Source of the DNA: Deltaproteobacteria bacterium UBA3076
GTDB lineage: Bacteria; Desulfobacterota; Dissulfuribacteria; Dissulfuribacterales; UBA3076
Assembly: GCA_002367355.1 (NCBI GenBank)
Contig: DFBQ01000202.1
Span: 1-10,796, forward strand
Direction: 5' to 3'
DNA length: 10,796 nucleotides
Shown here: in pieces, positions 1 through 5,740 of the stretch
How positions within the stretch are numbered: the first letter of the stretch is position 1
Layout of the letters: every line of letters starts with the position of its first letter
Notes under the pieces: generated by a model
The model's database searches: none
Seen by the model: only the letters and a program-made list of their open reading frames with translations
Told to the model about the DNA's origin: nothing
Position numbers and translations under genes: made by a program

Positions 1-191
1 GGCATCCTTCATATCATCCCAAAAGTAGTTTACACTTTTTATTTTTTGAACCGCAGAATATCGAACAAGAAATATCGAATGTCGAAATAATACCTTCGAA
101 ATTCTGCGGTTCCTTGTTCTGCGGTTCGATATTCAAAATAGATGGCTAAAAACCAACCTCGAAAAGTGTAAACTACAAAATGAAGGATGCC
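1..191. repeat. Nested inverted-repeat element
   Basis: The outer arms are at 1-40 and 162-191. Both contain a 12-base match (GGCATCCTTCAT and its complement) and a 15-base match (GTAGTTTACACTTTT and its complement), with about 9 extra bases in the left arm. Inside, 44-138 forms a second palindrome built from the words GAACCGCAGAA, TATCGAA and TTGTTCTGCGGTTC. Similar elements are scattered between genes in Desulfobacterota and give spurious translations rich in FDIRY-like words, which is what the minus strand reads here. The element begins at the window edge and may extend to the left. No transposase is present, so it is best seen as a non-autonomous dispersed repeat. Confidence 0.75.
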
Positions 192-706
192 AAAAATTTC
201 TGATATTACTGCTATCAAAAAGAGCATACGCTCAAAAAAATCTGTTGACAAGATACCAATTCGGACATAATTTGCAAATTGCTATAGAGACTTGTTTGCA
301 ATTAATTAGGGATGACTTTCCTTTAACTGGATTCTTGATTTGGAACCTCTTAAGGAAAAATTGTGTAATTTAACTATATTATGAATATTTAACGTAACTT
401 CTCAATAAGTCCGGGCAAATCATATTTTGCGACTATCCAGTGACTGTTGCCCAGATTTATAAATTACAGGAAATAAAATATTAAAAATCCCGCAAATCTT
501 TATGTCGCTGTTGAATAAAACATGAAAAAGTAATATAGAAGAACGGCCCTGAGCTAAGTAGCAGGCAGAAAGAATTATTAATTAATCCGGACAAGCCGAA
601 ACCAAAAAGGTTTGAAGATAAAAAAATTGATTGTGTTTCAGAATTTTCTGCCGGAAAAAACGAGAAATAATTACTAAGGAACTAAAGATAAAAAGGAGAA
701 AATCAT
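192..706. other. AT-rich gene-free leader
   Basis: No convincing gene is visible between the first repeat and the gene at 707. The stretch is AT-rich. It holds the left copy of a 25-base inverted repeat (394-418) and an open frame at 539-670 that has no start codon. No confident -35/-10 or -24/-12 promoter could be picked by eye, although the promoter of the downstream operon should lie here. The end carries the ribosome-binding site AAGGAG, just before the ATG at 707. Confidence 0.6.
394..418 (+). repeat. 25-bp inverted repeat, left copy
   Basis: This 25-base word (starting GTAACTTCTC, ending CCGGGCAA) is present as a perfect reverse complement at 5243-5267. The two copies bracket the whole 707-5081 gene block. 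The flanking bases do not match, so only the 25 bases are shared. Confidence 0.85.
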
Positions 707-1255
707 ATGAAAATCGCGATTAGTGCAACGGGAAAAGACCTGGACTCTGTGATAGACCCCAGGTTTGGAAGGGCTGGCTATTTTATAATAGTTGACACGG
801 AATCAGGAAACATTGTCAACGTTATCGACAATTTGGCAGCTCAAAATGCCGCCCAGGGAGCAGGTATTAATGCAGCCACTCTTGTAGCCGGATCAGGTGC
901 TCAGATAGTCTTGACAGGACAAATAGGACCCAAAGCCTTTGAAGTCCTCCAGGCAAGTGGAATCAAGATGATCTCAAACGTAAGTGGAACTGTCGGGGAA
1001 GCCATAGAACAGTATAGGAAAGGGGCGATTCCATCACCGGACGAAGGTCCCAGTGCTGCGGCAAATTCAGGCAAAACCTTTGGTCCATCGTTTGGCGGTG
1101 GCGGCATGGGCGGAGGCAGAGGTCGCGGCATGGGTGGCGGAGGCCGTGGAATGGGCGGAGGTGGCAGAGGTCGCGGAATAGCCGGCGGCGGTCGCGGCAT
1201 GGGCGGAGGTGGTGGCCGCGGAATGGGCGGCGGCATGGGCAGTAAAAAAAGTTAA
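707..1255 (+). CDS. NifX/NifB-type cofactor-binding protein with Gly/Arg/Met-rich tail
   Basis: A 182-residue protein of the dinitrogenase iron-molybdenum cofactor family (NifX fold, also called MTH1175-like). Residues 1-105 give the domain: start MKIAISATGKDLDS, the conserved DPRFGRA segment (18-24), and the Gly/Ala-rich core through TLVAGSGAQIVLTGQIGPKA to a terminal helix ending EQYRKG. Members bind or carry metal-sulfur clusters and are cytoplasmic. Residues about 129-178 are almost wholly Gly, Arg and Met, repeating RGMGGGG-like units, and form a disordered tail absent from the minimal family fold. The start is fixed by an AAGGAG site (about 10 bases upstream). It is the first gene of the block, followed by a repeat spacer before the paired ATPases. 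The family call is firm; the cofactor is unknown. Confidence 0.88.
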   Translation: MKIAISATGKDLDSVIDPRFGRAGYFIIVDTESGNIVNVIDNLAAQNAAQGAGINAATLVAGSGAQIVLTGQIGPKAFEVLQASGIKMISNVSGTVGEAIEQYRKGAIPSPDEGPSAAANSGKTFGPSFGGGGMGGGRGRGMGGGGRGMGGGGRGRGIAGGGRGMGGGGGRGMGGGMGSKKS

Positions 1256-1284
1256 GGCACTTAAGGACAGATAACTATAACCTA

Positions 1285-1417
1285 AGTTGAGCGATTAGCT
1301 GTTAGCCATTAGCTTTTAGGTGTTAGGTGTTAGTAACCTATTTGGAAAACAGCAACAAATTAACCGCTAATCGCTAATCGCTAATACCTAACAGCTAAAG
1401 ACTAATAGCTCAATTTA
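1285..1417. repeat. Imperfect palindrome of TTAGC-type repeats
   Basis: The left arm (about 1289-1333) is built from repeated GATTAGC / GTTAGC / GTGTTAG words. The right arm (about 1362-1415) contains their complements (GCTAATC, CTAACAGC, AATAGCTC). As RNA it would form a long imperfect hairpin between the first gene and the ATPase pair. The same word family returns in one orientation at 10706-10796, so this is a dispersed repeat and not part of a gene. Confidence 0.75.
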
Positions 1418-1435
1418 GATATAAAGGAAATTGTT

Positions 1436-2269
1436 ATGAAACTTGCAGTGGCAAGTGGAAAGGGAGGAACCGGCAAGACCACAGTCTCAGTGAGCCTGGC
1501 ACTGGCAGCTAAGGGACCTGTTCAGCTCTTGGACTGCGATGTGGAGGAACCAAATGCCCATATCTTTTTTAACCCTTCGATTGAACAGAAAAATCGATGC
1601 ACCCTCACAGTCCCATCTGTAATTGAGAGCAATTGCACATATTGCGGCAAGTGCCGTGACATATGCAGATTCAATGCTATTACGGTCTTTAACAAAATCA
1701 TAATGACCTTTCCGGAACTCTGCCACTCCTGCCGTGGCTGCTTTCTGGTCTGCCCTGAGGATGCTCTGGCCGAAACAGAACGGGAGATCGGTTTTGTCGA
1801 AAAAGGCCATGCCAACGGTATATCCTTTGTGCAAGGCAAATTAAGGATAGGTGAAGCCATGTCCCCGCCTCTCATAAAGGCCGTAAAGGCAGAGGCAGAA
1901 ACCTCGCCCAAATGCCTGGTTATTCTGGATTCGCCGCCAGGCACCTCGTGCCCGGTGATCGCCACTGTAAATGATGCAGACTATACATTGCTTGTTACCG
2001 AACCCACGCCATTTGGCCTCTATGACCTCAAGCTGGCAGTGGGAATGCTCAGAAAGCTCAAGCGATCCTTTGGTATACTCCTTAACCGCTCAGACTTAGG
2101 AAATGAAGATGTTGAGACGTGGTGTAGGCAGGAAAACATACCTATACATCTGAAGGTCCCATTTGACCGTAGGATTGCTGAAGGTTACGCCAGAGGAGAG
2201 CCCCTTATTGTAAGCCGGCCGGACCTGCGCAGCAGCTTTGAGTCCTTGCTGGAGGAACTTGTACAATGA
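1436..2269 (+). CDS. MinD/ParA-family ATPase with inserted 2[4Fe-4S] ferredoxin motif (first of pair)
   Basis: A 277-residue SIMIBI-class P-loop ATPase. The deviant Walker A, GKGGTGKTT, is at 8-16 and the switch/Walker B stretch LDSPPG is at 164-169. Inserted between them are two ferredoxin-type motifs: C67-x2-C70-x2-C73-x3-C77 and C96-x2-C99-x2-C102-x3-C106. Each can ligate one 4Fe-4S cluster. No export signal or membrane segment is seen, so it should be cytosolic. The start has AAAGGA eight bases upstream. Its stop overlaps the next start (ATGA), indicating translational coupling and probably a heterodimer. Proteins of this type occur as adjacent pairs in sulfate reducers, including the orange-protein gene cluster of Desulfovibrio vulgaris. 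The exact role is not established; cluster assembly, or linking ATP hydrolysis to electron transfer, is likely. Confidence 0.9.
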   Translation: MKLAVASGKGGTGKTTVSVSLALAAKGPVQLLDCDVEEPNAHIFFNPSIEQKNRCTLTVPSVIESNCTYCGKCRDICRFNAITVFNKIIMTFPELCHSCRGCFLVCPEDALAETEREIGFVEKGHANGISFVQGKLRIGEAMSPPLIKAVKAEAETSPKCLVILDSPPGTSCPVIATVNDADYTLLVTEPTPFGLYDLKLAVGMLRKLKRSFGILLNRSDLGNEDVETWCRQENIPIHLKVPFDRRIAEGYARGEPLIVSRPDLRSSFESLLEELVQ

Positions 2270-3141
2270 GAGAAATCCTGATCTTGAGCGGTAAAGGAGG
2301 CACCGGGAAGACTACAGTGGTTGGTTCTCTGGCAGCACTCGTACCCAACACAGTTCTGGCTGACTGTGACGTAGATGCTGCAGATCTGCACCTGCTGCTT
2401 AATCCAAGAATCAAAAAGGAAACAGAGTTCTGGTCCGGTGTAACCGCAGAGGTGGATCCATCATTATGTACGGCATGTGGGATCTGTGAAGAACTTTGTC
2501 AGTTTGATGCAATAACAACCATCGAATCAGCGGAGATTGATCCCTTATCTTGTGAAGGATGCGGAGTCTGTGCTGAATTCTGCCCTGAAGAGGCCATAAA
2601 CCTCAAGGACAATCTATGCGGTTCATGGTTTATTTCAGATACTGATTACGGGCCAATGGTCCATGCTCAACTTGGCATCGGGGAAGAAAATTCCGGAAAG
2701 CTGGTCAGCTTGGTAAAAAAAGAGACCAGGGCCATTGCTGAGGAATTAAAGGCCGACTGGATACTGGTTGATGGATCACCCGGCATCGGCTGTCCTGTGA
2801 TAGCGTCTCTTGCCGGTGCTGACCTGATACTCGTGGTTACAGAGCCGACAACATCCGGACTCCATGACCTCAATCGCGTGGTAGATCTTGCGGAACACTT
2901 TAAGATCCCTACATGCGTATGTATAAATAAATCAGACCTGAACCCGGAGGTTGCAGAAAAAATCCGGGAGACCTGTTTAAAAAGACAAATTTCCATGTTG
3001 GGTCTGATTCCATTTGATCCCGAGGCCGTGTCAAGCGTGGTTGCGGGCAGACCCCTGGTAGAAAACTCAAACGGGCCGGGTGCCATGGCTATCAGAGAAA
3101 TGTGGAAAAAATTAGAAAAAATTGCCCTTAGGGCCGGGTAA
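2266..3141 (+). CDS. MinD/ParA-family ATPase with inserted 2[4Fe-4S] ferredoxin motif (second of pair)
   Basis: A 291-residue paralogue of the preceding protein with the same layout. Walker A GKGGTGKTT is at 9-17; two 4Fe-4S motifs lie at C68/C71/C74/C78 and C96/C99/C102/C106; DGSPG is at 169-173; the NKSDL nucleotide-recognition-like stretch lies further on. The two proteins keep their eight cluster cysteines at nearly the same positions but differ widely elsewhere, as expected of an old duplication kept as an obligate pair. The start ATG shares four bases with the upstream stop. After the stop the operon is interrupted by about 290 bases without a convincing gene before the Mrp-type ATPase. 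A cytosolic, iron-sulfur or cofactor-related role is inferred from family and context. Confidence 0.9.
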   Translation: MREILILSGKGGTGKTTVVGSLAALVPNTVLADCDVDAADLHLLLNPRIKKETEFWSGVTAEVDPSLCTACGICEELCQFDAITTIESAEIDPLSCEGCGVCAEFCPEEAINLKDNLCGSWFISDTDYGPMVHAQLGIGEENSGKLVSLVKKETRAIAEELKADWILVDGSPGIGCPVIASLAGADLILVVTEPTTSGLHDLNRVVDLAEHFKIPTCVCINKSDLNPEVAEKIRETCLKRQISMLGLIPFDPEAVSSVVAGRPLVENSNGPGAMAIREMWKKLEKIALRAG

Positions 3142-3435
3142 AAAATAAATTGGTAGAATTTGCGCCCGGATTTGCCATAGATTTAGTCGATTTGATTGAG
3201 TAAAACCGCAGGCATAGCAGTGTTATGTTGAGGATTTTGCGATTGAGGATCGATTAAAGATGTGGTGAAGATAGGATGCAAAAATGCCAAGTTATTTTTT
3301 ACCAGGCCCTTAATCAAAAGAAAAAGTAAAAGTGCATGGTGCAAAATATCCGTTAATAGGATAAATTGGTCATCATCTTTAACAGTGGCTGCAGGGTTTT
3401 GGCCAAAAGAAATAATTATTAGGGAGAATAAACGA
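3142..3435. other. Gene-free spacer with likely repeat remnant
   Basis: The translation upstream of 3436 in the Mrp frame is open back to 3262. However, it has no family resemblance, is rich in Lys/Ser, and has no ribosome-binding site at its ATG. Bases about 3160-3270 resemble a degenerate intergenic repeat (CCGCAGGCATAGCAGTG, GGATTTTGCGATTGAGGATCG). The right end carries AGGGAG at 3421-3426, the site that serves the next gene. Confidence 0.5.
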
Positions 3436-4317
3436 TTGAAGGAAAAACCAGCAAATCCTATGACAAATCCTGTTCTTGAGGAGCAGGACGAAAGGATTAA
3501 GGAAAAACTACGGAACATAGACAATAAAATCATGGTAATGAGCGGCAAGGGCGGTGTTGGTAAAAGCACTGTATCCATAAACCTGGCAATCGGGCTTTCC
3601 CTTGAAAATTATTATGTGGGTCTCCTGGATGTAGATCTGCATGGGCCTAATGTGCCCAAGATGTTGGGTGTGGAAAAAGGAGAGCTTCAACAGCGGCCGG
3701 ATGGCACGGTTGGACCTGTTTACTACTCGCCCAATCTGAAGTTTATGTCTATAGAACCTCTTTTGCCCACGAGAGATTCTGCGGTCATATGGCGTGGACC
3801 CCTCAAGACGTCTGCTATAAGGCAGTTTGTTTACGAAATCGAGTGGGGAAAGCTCGACTATCTGATAATTGACGCGCCACCAGGGACTGGTGACGAGCCG
3901 ATGACTGTGGCTCAGACCATACCCGATGCCTATGCAATAGTAGTAACTACGCCCCAGGAGGTATCACTTCTGGATGTCAGGAAATCCATAAGCTTCTGTA
4001 AACAAATCAACATGCCGATCTTAGGCATTGTAGAAAATATGAGTGGCATGATCTGTCCACACTGCGGCAAGGCTATAGACATTTTTAAAAAAGGCGGCGG
4101 AGAGAAGCTGGCTAAAGAGTTGGATATTCCCTTCCTCGGACGCATCCCTGTTGATCCGAGGGTCGTCACCACAGGGGATGCCGGGCGTCCGATTATTGCT
4201 TCATACCCCAACAGCCATACAGCAGACGCCTTTCAAAAAATTGGAAGAAACGTAATCAATGTCACACAGGCCCTATCTGAAGAGAATAAGGAAAAGAAAG
4301 AGGAATCGAACACATGA
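3436..4317 (+). CDS. Mrp/NBP35-family iron-sulfur carrier ATPase
   Basis: Mrp proteins are ATPases that bind and transfer 4Fe-4S clusters as dimers in the cytosol. Using the TTG at 3436 gives 293 residues. Features seen are Walker A GKGGVGKST at 37-45, the LLDVDLHGPNVPK segment that follows the first strand, DAPPGTGDEP at 146-155, and the hallmark CPHC at 207-210, which holds the bridging cluster. The usual N-terminal MIP18/DUF59 domain of many Mrp proteins is missing, as in archaeal-type and many sulfate-reducer members. The TTG is preferred because AGGGAG lies nine bases before it; an ATG at 3460 is the alternative, while the ATG at 3262 adds 58 non-homologous residues. Its stop overlaps the next gene (ATGA), suggesting the two products work together, as Mrp (DVU2109) and the orange protein do in D. 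vulgaris. Confidence 0.88.
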   Translation: MKEKPANPMTNPVLEEQDERIKEKLRNIDNKIMVMSGKGGVGKSTVSINLAIGLSLENYYVGLLDVDLHGPNVPKMLGVEKGELQQRPDGTVGPVYYSPNLKFMSIEPLLPTRDSAVIWRGPLKTSAIRQFVYEIEWGKLDYLIIDAPPGTGDEPMTVAQTIPDAYAIVVTTPQEVSLLDVRKSISFCKQINMPILGIVENMSGMICPHCGKAIDIFKKGGGEKLAKELDIPFLGRIPVDPRVVTTGDAGRPIIASYPNSHTADAFQKIGRNVINVTQALSEENKEKKEESNT

Positions 4318-4679
4318 AAATTGCAATACCAATTGAAAACGGGATGCTGAGCAGCCATTTCGGCCATGCGGCCCAATTCGCTATAATAGATGTTGAGAAT
4401 GGAAATATCGCCAAGACCCAACTCCTTGTACCTCCTCCCCACGAGCCGGGCTTACTGCCGCAATGGCTTCACGAATTGGGAGCTACACATTTAATTTGTG
4501 GAGGAATTGGAGGCAGGGCTGTGGAGTTAATAGCGGCTGCCGGGATACAAGTAATTGCAGGTGTGACCACCGCTGACCCGGCGCGGCTGATGGAGGACCT
4601 CCTTGCAAATCGCCTCAAGGGTATAACAGGCTCCACATGTCCAGGACATGGCGAGGAAGGCCATCAATGTCAACATTAA
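4314..4679 (+). CDS. Small NifX-fold (orange-protein-like) cofactor carrier with Cys/His tail
   Basis: A 121-residue protein of the dinitrogenase iron-molybdenum cofactor family. It starts MKIAIPIENG, carries the conserved SSHFGHA loop at 13-19, and has the Gly-rich ICGGIGGRA at 61-69. In size and position beside Mrp it matches the D. vulgaris orange protein (DVU2108), which binds a sulfide-bridged Mo-Cu cluster. The C-terminus (109-121, CPGHGEEGHQCQH) adds two Cys and three His, a probable metal-binding tail. It overlaps the Mrp stop by four bases, so translation is coupled. There is no signal peptide. That it binds Mo/Cu here is inference; iron-sulfur or another metal is equally open. Confidence 0.87.
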   Translation: MKIAIPIENGMLSSHFGHAAQFAIIDVENGNIAKTQLLVPPPHEPGLLPQWLHELGATHLICGGIGGRAVELIAAAGIQVIAGVTTADPARLMEDLLANRLKGITGSTCPGHGEEGHQCQH

Positions 4680-4710
4680 GGTTTGTCACCGTGGGGAAAA
4701 TGTTGAATGT

Positions 4711-4776
4711 TGAATGCTAAATTAATAAATAATTTCTTTCTTCCTCAATTCAAAATTTAGAATTTAGAATTCAAAA
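4711..4776. repeat. Short AT-rich palindromic repeat
   Basis: The words TTGAATGTTGAATGC...AATT on the left and CAAAATTTAGAATTTAGAATTC on the right (about 4757-4776) form an imperfect inverted repeat around an AT-rich centre. It is typical of dispersed intergenic elements made from ATTCAAAATT / TTGAATGTTGAATG words. No coding potential is seen. Confidence 0.55.
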
Positions 4777-4778
4777 TT

Positions 4779-4807
4779 GTGTCTGAACGGCCTTTTCGTT
4801 CAGGCAC
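4779..4807 (+). terminator. Strong hairpin before the zinc-ribbon gene
   Basis: GTGTCTGAACG (4779-4789) pairs with CGTTCAGGCAC (4797-4807) around the seven-base loop GCCTTTT. This gives 11 base pairs, one of them G-U. No U-tract follows on the + strand, so it could be a factor-dependent terminator, an RNA-stabilising 3' end for the upstream operon, or an attenuator. It sits about 20 bases before the zinc-ribbon start. Confidence 0.5.
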
Positions 4808-4826
4808 TAAGTAACAGGTGAATGCT

Positions 4827-5081
4827 ATGCCGATCTATGAATACCGATGTGAAGCATGTGGAAACGTTAACGAAATGTTGGTATTTTCCAACCAACTCGA
4901 GGTAAAGTGTCCGTCCTGCGGATCTGAAGATCTCACAAAATTGATATCCTCAAGCTCATCCTTTACCGGCTCCCATGGCTCAAGACTCCCCGGCCCGGGT
5001 GATACGGCCTGCTGTGGCTTCAGCCCCGGAGATGCTCCGAACTGTTCAGGGCCCGGATCCTGCTGCGGAAAGGCCCAGTAG
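4827..5081 (+). CDS. FmdB-type zinc-ribbon protein with Cys-rich tail
   Basis: An 84-residue protein with the FmdB/CxxC-SSSS regulatory-protein signature: start MPIYEYRCEACG, then C8-x2-C11 and C28-x2-C31 forming a zinc ribbon, then a Ser run at 41-45. A Gly/Pro-rich tail follows with further cysteines (CC at 62-63, C73, CC at 79-80), which could hold a second metal. The ATG at 4827 is chosen because family members begin MPxYEY and AGGTG lies just upstream; the GTG at 4818 would be part of that site. Members accompany C1, nitrogen and metal-cofactor genes, but their biochemical role is not settled. Here it closes the cofactor block, separated from it by a repeat and a hairpin. Confidence 0.82.
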   Translation: MPIYEYRCEACGNVNEMLVFSNQLEVKCPSCGSEDLTKLISSSSSFTGSHGSRLPGPGDTACCGFSPGDAPNCSGPGSCCGKAQ

Positions 5082-5154
5082 GTCCGGAGCCAGCAATTGT
5101 AATTTTGCTCGCGATCGAAACCTAAATTTTCCAAAAGTATTTTCACGGCAAACC

Positions 5155-5222
5155 AGCGAAGCGAAGCAATCTCGTGTATGGCAAGGGGATTGCTTCGTCG
5201 CTGAGGCTCCTCGCAATGACAG
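5155..5222. repeat. Palindromic repeat of the GATTGCTTCGTCGCT type
   Basis: Left arm AGCGAAGCGAAGCAATCTC (5155-5173); right arm GGGATTGCTTCGTCGCT then CTCCTCGCAATGACA. This is a degenerate copy of a very widespread intergenic element whose usual form reads TCATTGCGAGGAGCGAAG followed by CGACGAAGCAATCTC. No transposase is encoded, so it is a MITE-like or REP-like sequence. Confidence 0.8.
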
Positions 5223-5242
5223 GAGGTGCCAAAGATAGTGTA

Positions 5243-5267
5243 TTGCCCGGACTTATTGAGAAGTTAC
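5243..5267 (-). repeat. 25-bp inverted repeat, right copy
   Basis: Perfect reverse complement of 394-418. The pair spans about 4.87 kb and encloses the complete cofactor/ATPase block, with neither end inside a gene. Confidence 0.85.
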
Positions 5268-5310
5268 TGATCTACTATATCCTATCCTTACTTAGGAACG
5301 TACAATAAAT

Positions 5311-5432
5311 AACTTGAACAAATTAACGTCTTTTTTGCCGTCTTCTTCGTTGCTCGTCGATCACATAACCCGTTATGCTCGCTCCTCGCGCCTTGAATAC
5401 AACAAAAAACCCTGCTAATTTTTGTTCAACTT
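5311..5432. repeat. 122-bp palindromic element
   Basis: The outer arms AACTTGAACAAATTAAC (5311-5327) and GCTAATTTTTGTTCAACTT (5414-5432) are inverted. Inside, TTCGTTGCTCGTCGATCACATAAC faces GTTATGCTCGCTCCTCGCGCC, with the centre CATAAC-CC-GTTATG. The arrangement matches dispersed long palindromes found between genes in this bacterial group. No reading frame is supported. Confidence 0.75.
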
Positions 5433-5740
5433 ATTTATCTCCCGTTCCTTATCTCCATATTTCCTATAACGACAGAACCCTCCTATGATACCACTACCAG
5501 TAGCAGTTTAAGCCGATAAAAAAACTGAGCTTTTTCGTTCAGATAACAGCTTGCTGCTGGCATTTTTGTTTCCTTATTTTAATTTCAAATAATATCATAT
5601 CATGATATAATTATTTTTTAAGAGTATTTGCAGGCGTTCACAGGTTCAGAGTTCACTTAAGGCACTATTCCGGTCTATCCAGGATAGGGGGTTAAGGCCT
5701 TTCCTTTTCACATACTCGATATCCAGGTAATGTTCTGAGC

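Larger units (their letters stand above)
5082..5740. other. 659-base repeat-rich gene-free region
   Basis: No gene is supported on either strand. The region contains two palindromic elements (5155-5222, 5311-5432), the right copy of the 25-base inverted repeat (5243-5267), and an AT-rich stretch near 5590-5620 with a TATAAT word at 5606-5611 that may hold the regulator's promoter; no good -35 could be matched. A short perfect inverted repeat, CTATCC-A-GGATAG, lies at about 5675-5687, roughly 55 bases before the regulator start. Confidence 0.6.

Noticed and set aside
39..251. Minus-strand 70-residue frame rich in FDIRY words
   Set aside because: It lies across the nested inverted-repeat element; such translations are a known artefact of this repeat type.
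539..670. Open + strand frame with a Lys-rich, protein-like translation ending at TAA 668-670
   Set aside because: It has no ATG, GTG or TTG start and is preceded by an in-frame stop; it could be a gene remnant, but there is too little to support it.
901..1236. Minus-strand proline-rich frame opposite the Gly/Arg tail
   Set aside because: It is the antisense of the Gly-rich tail and has no ribosome-binding site or family resemblance.
1285..1417. CRISPR-like repetition of TTAGC words
   Set aside because: The units are short, irregular and partly inverted, with no spacer structure and no cas genes.
4975..5238. + strand 87-residue frame
   Set aside because: It overlaps the FmdB-type gene in another frame and runs through a palindromic repeat.
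5556..5575. Possible sigma-54 promoter upstream of the activator (TGGCA with TTTC)
   Set aside because: The -12 GC is missing and the -24 match is only partial.
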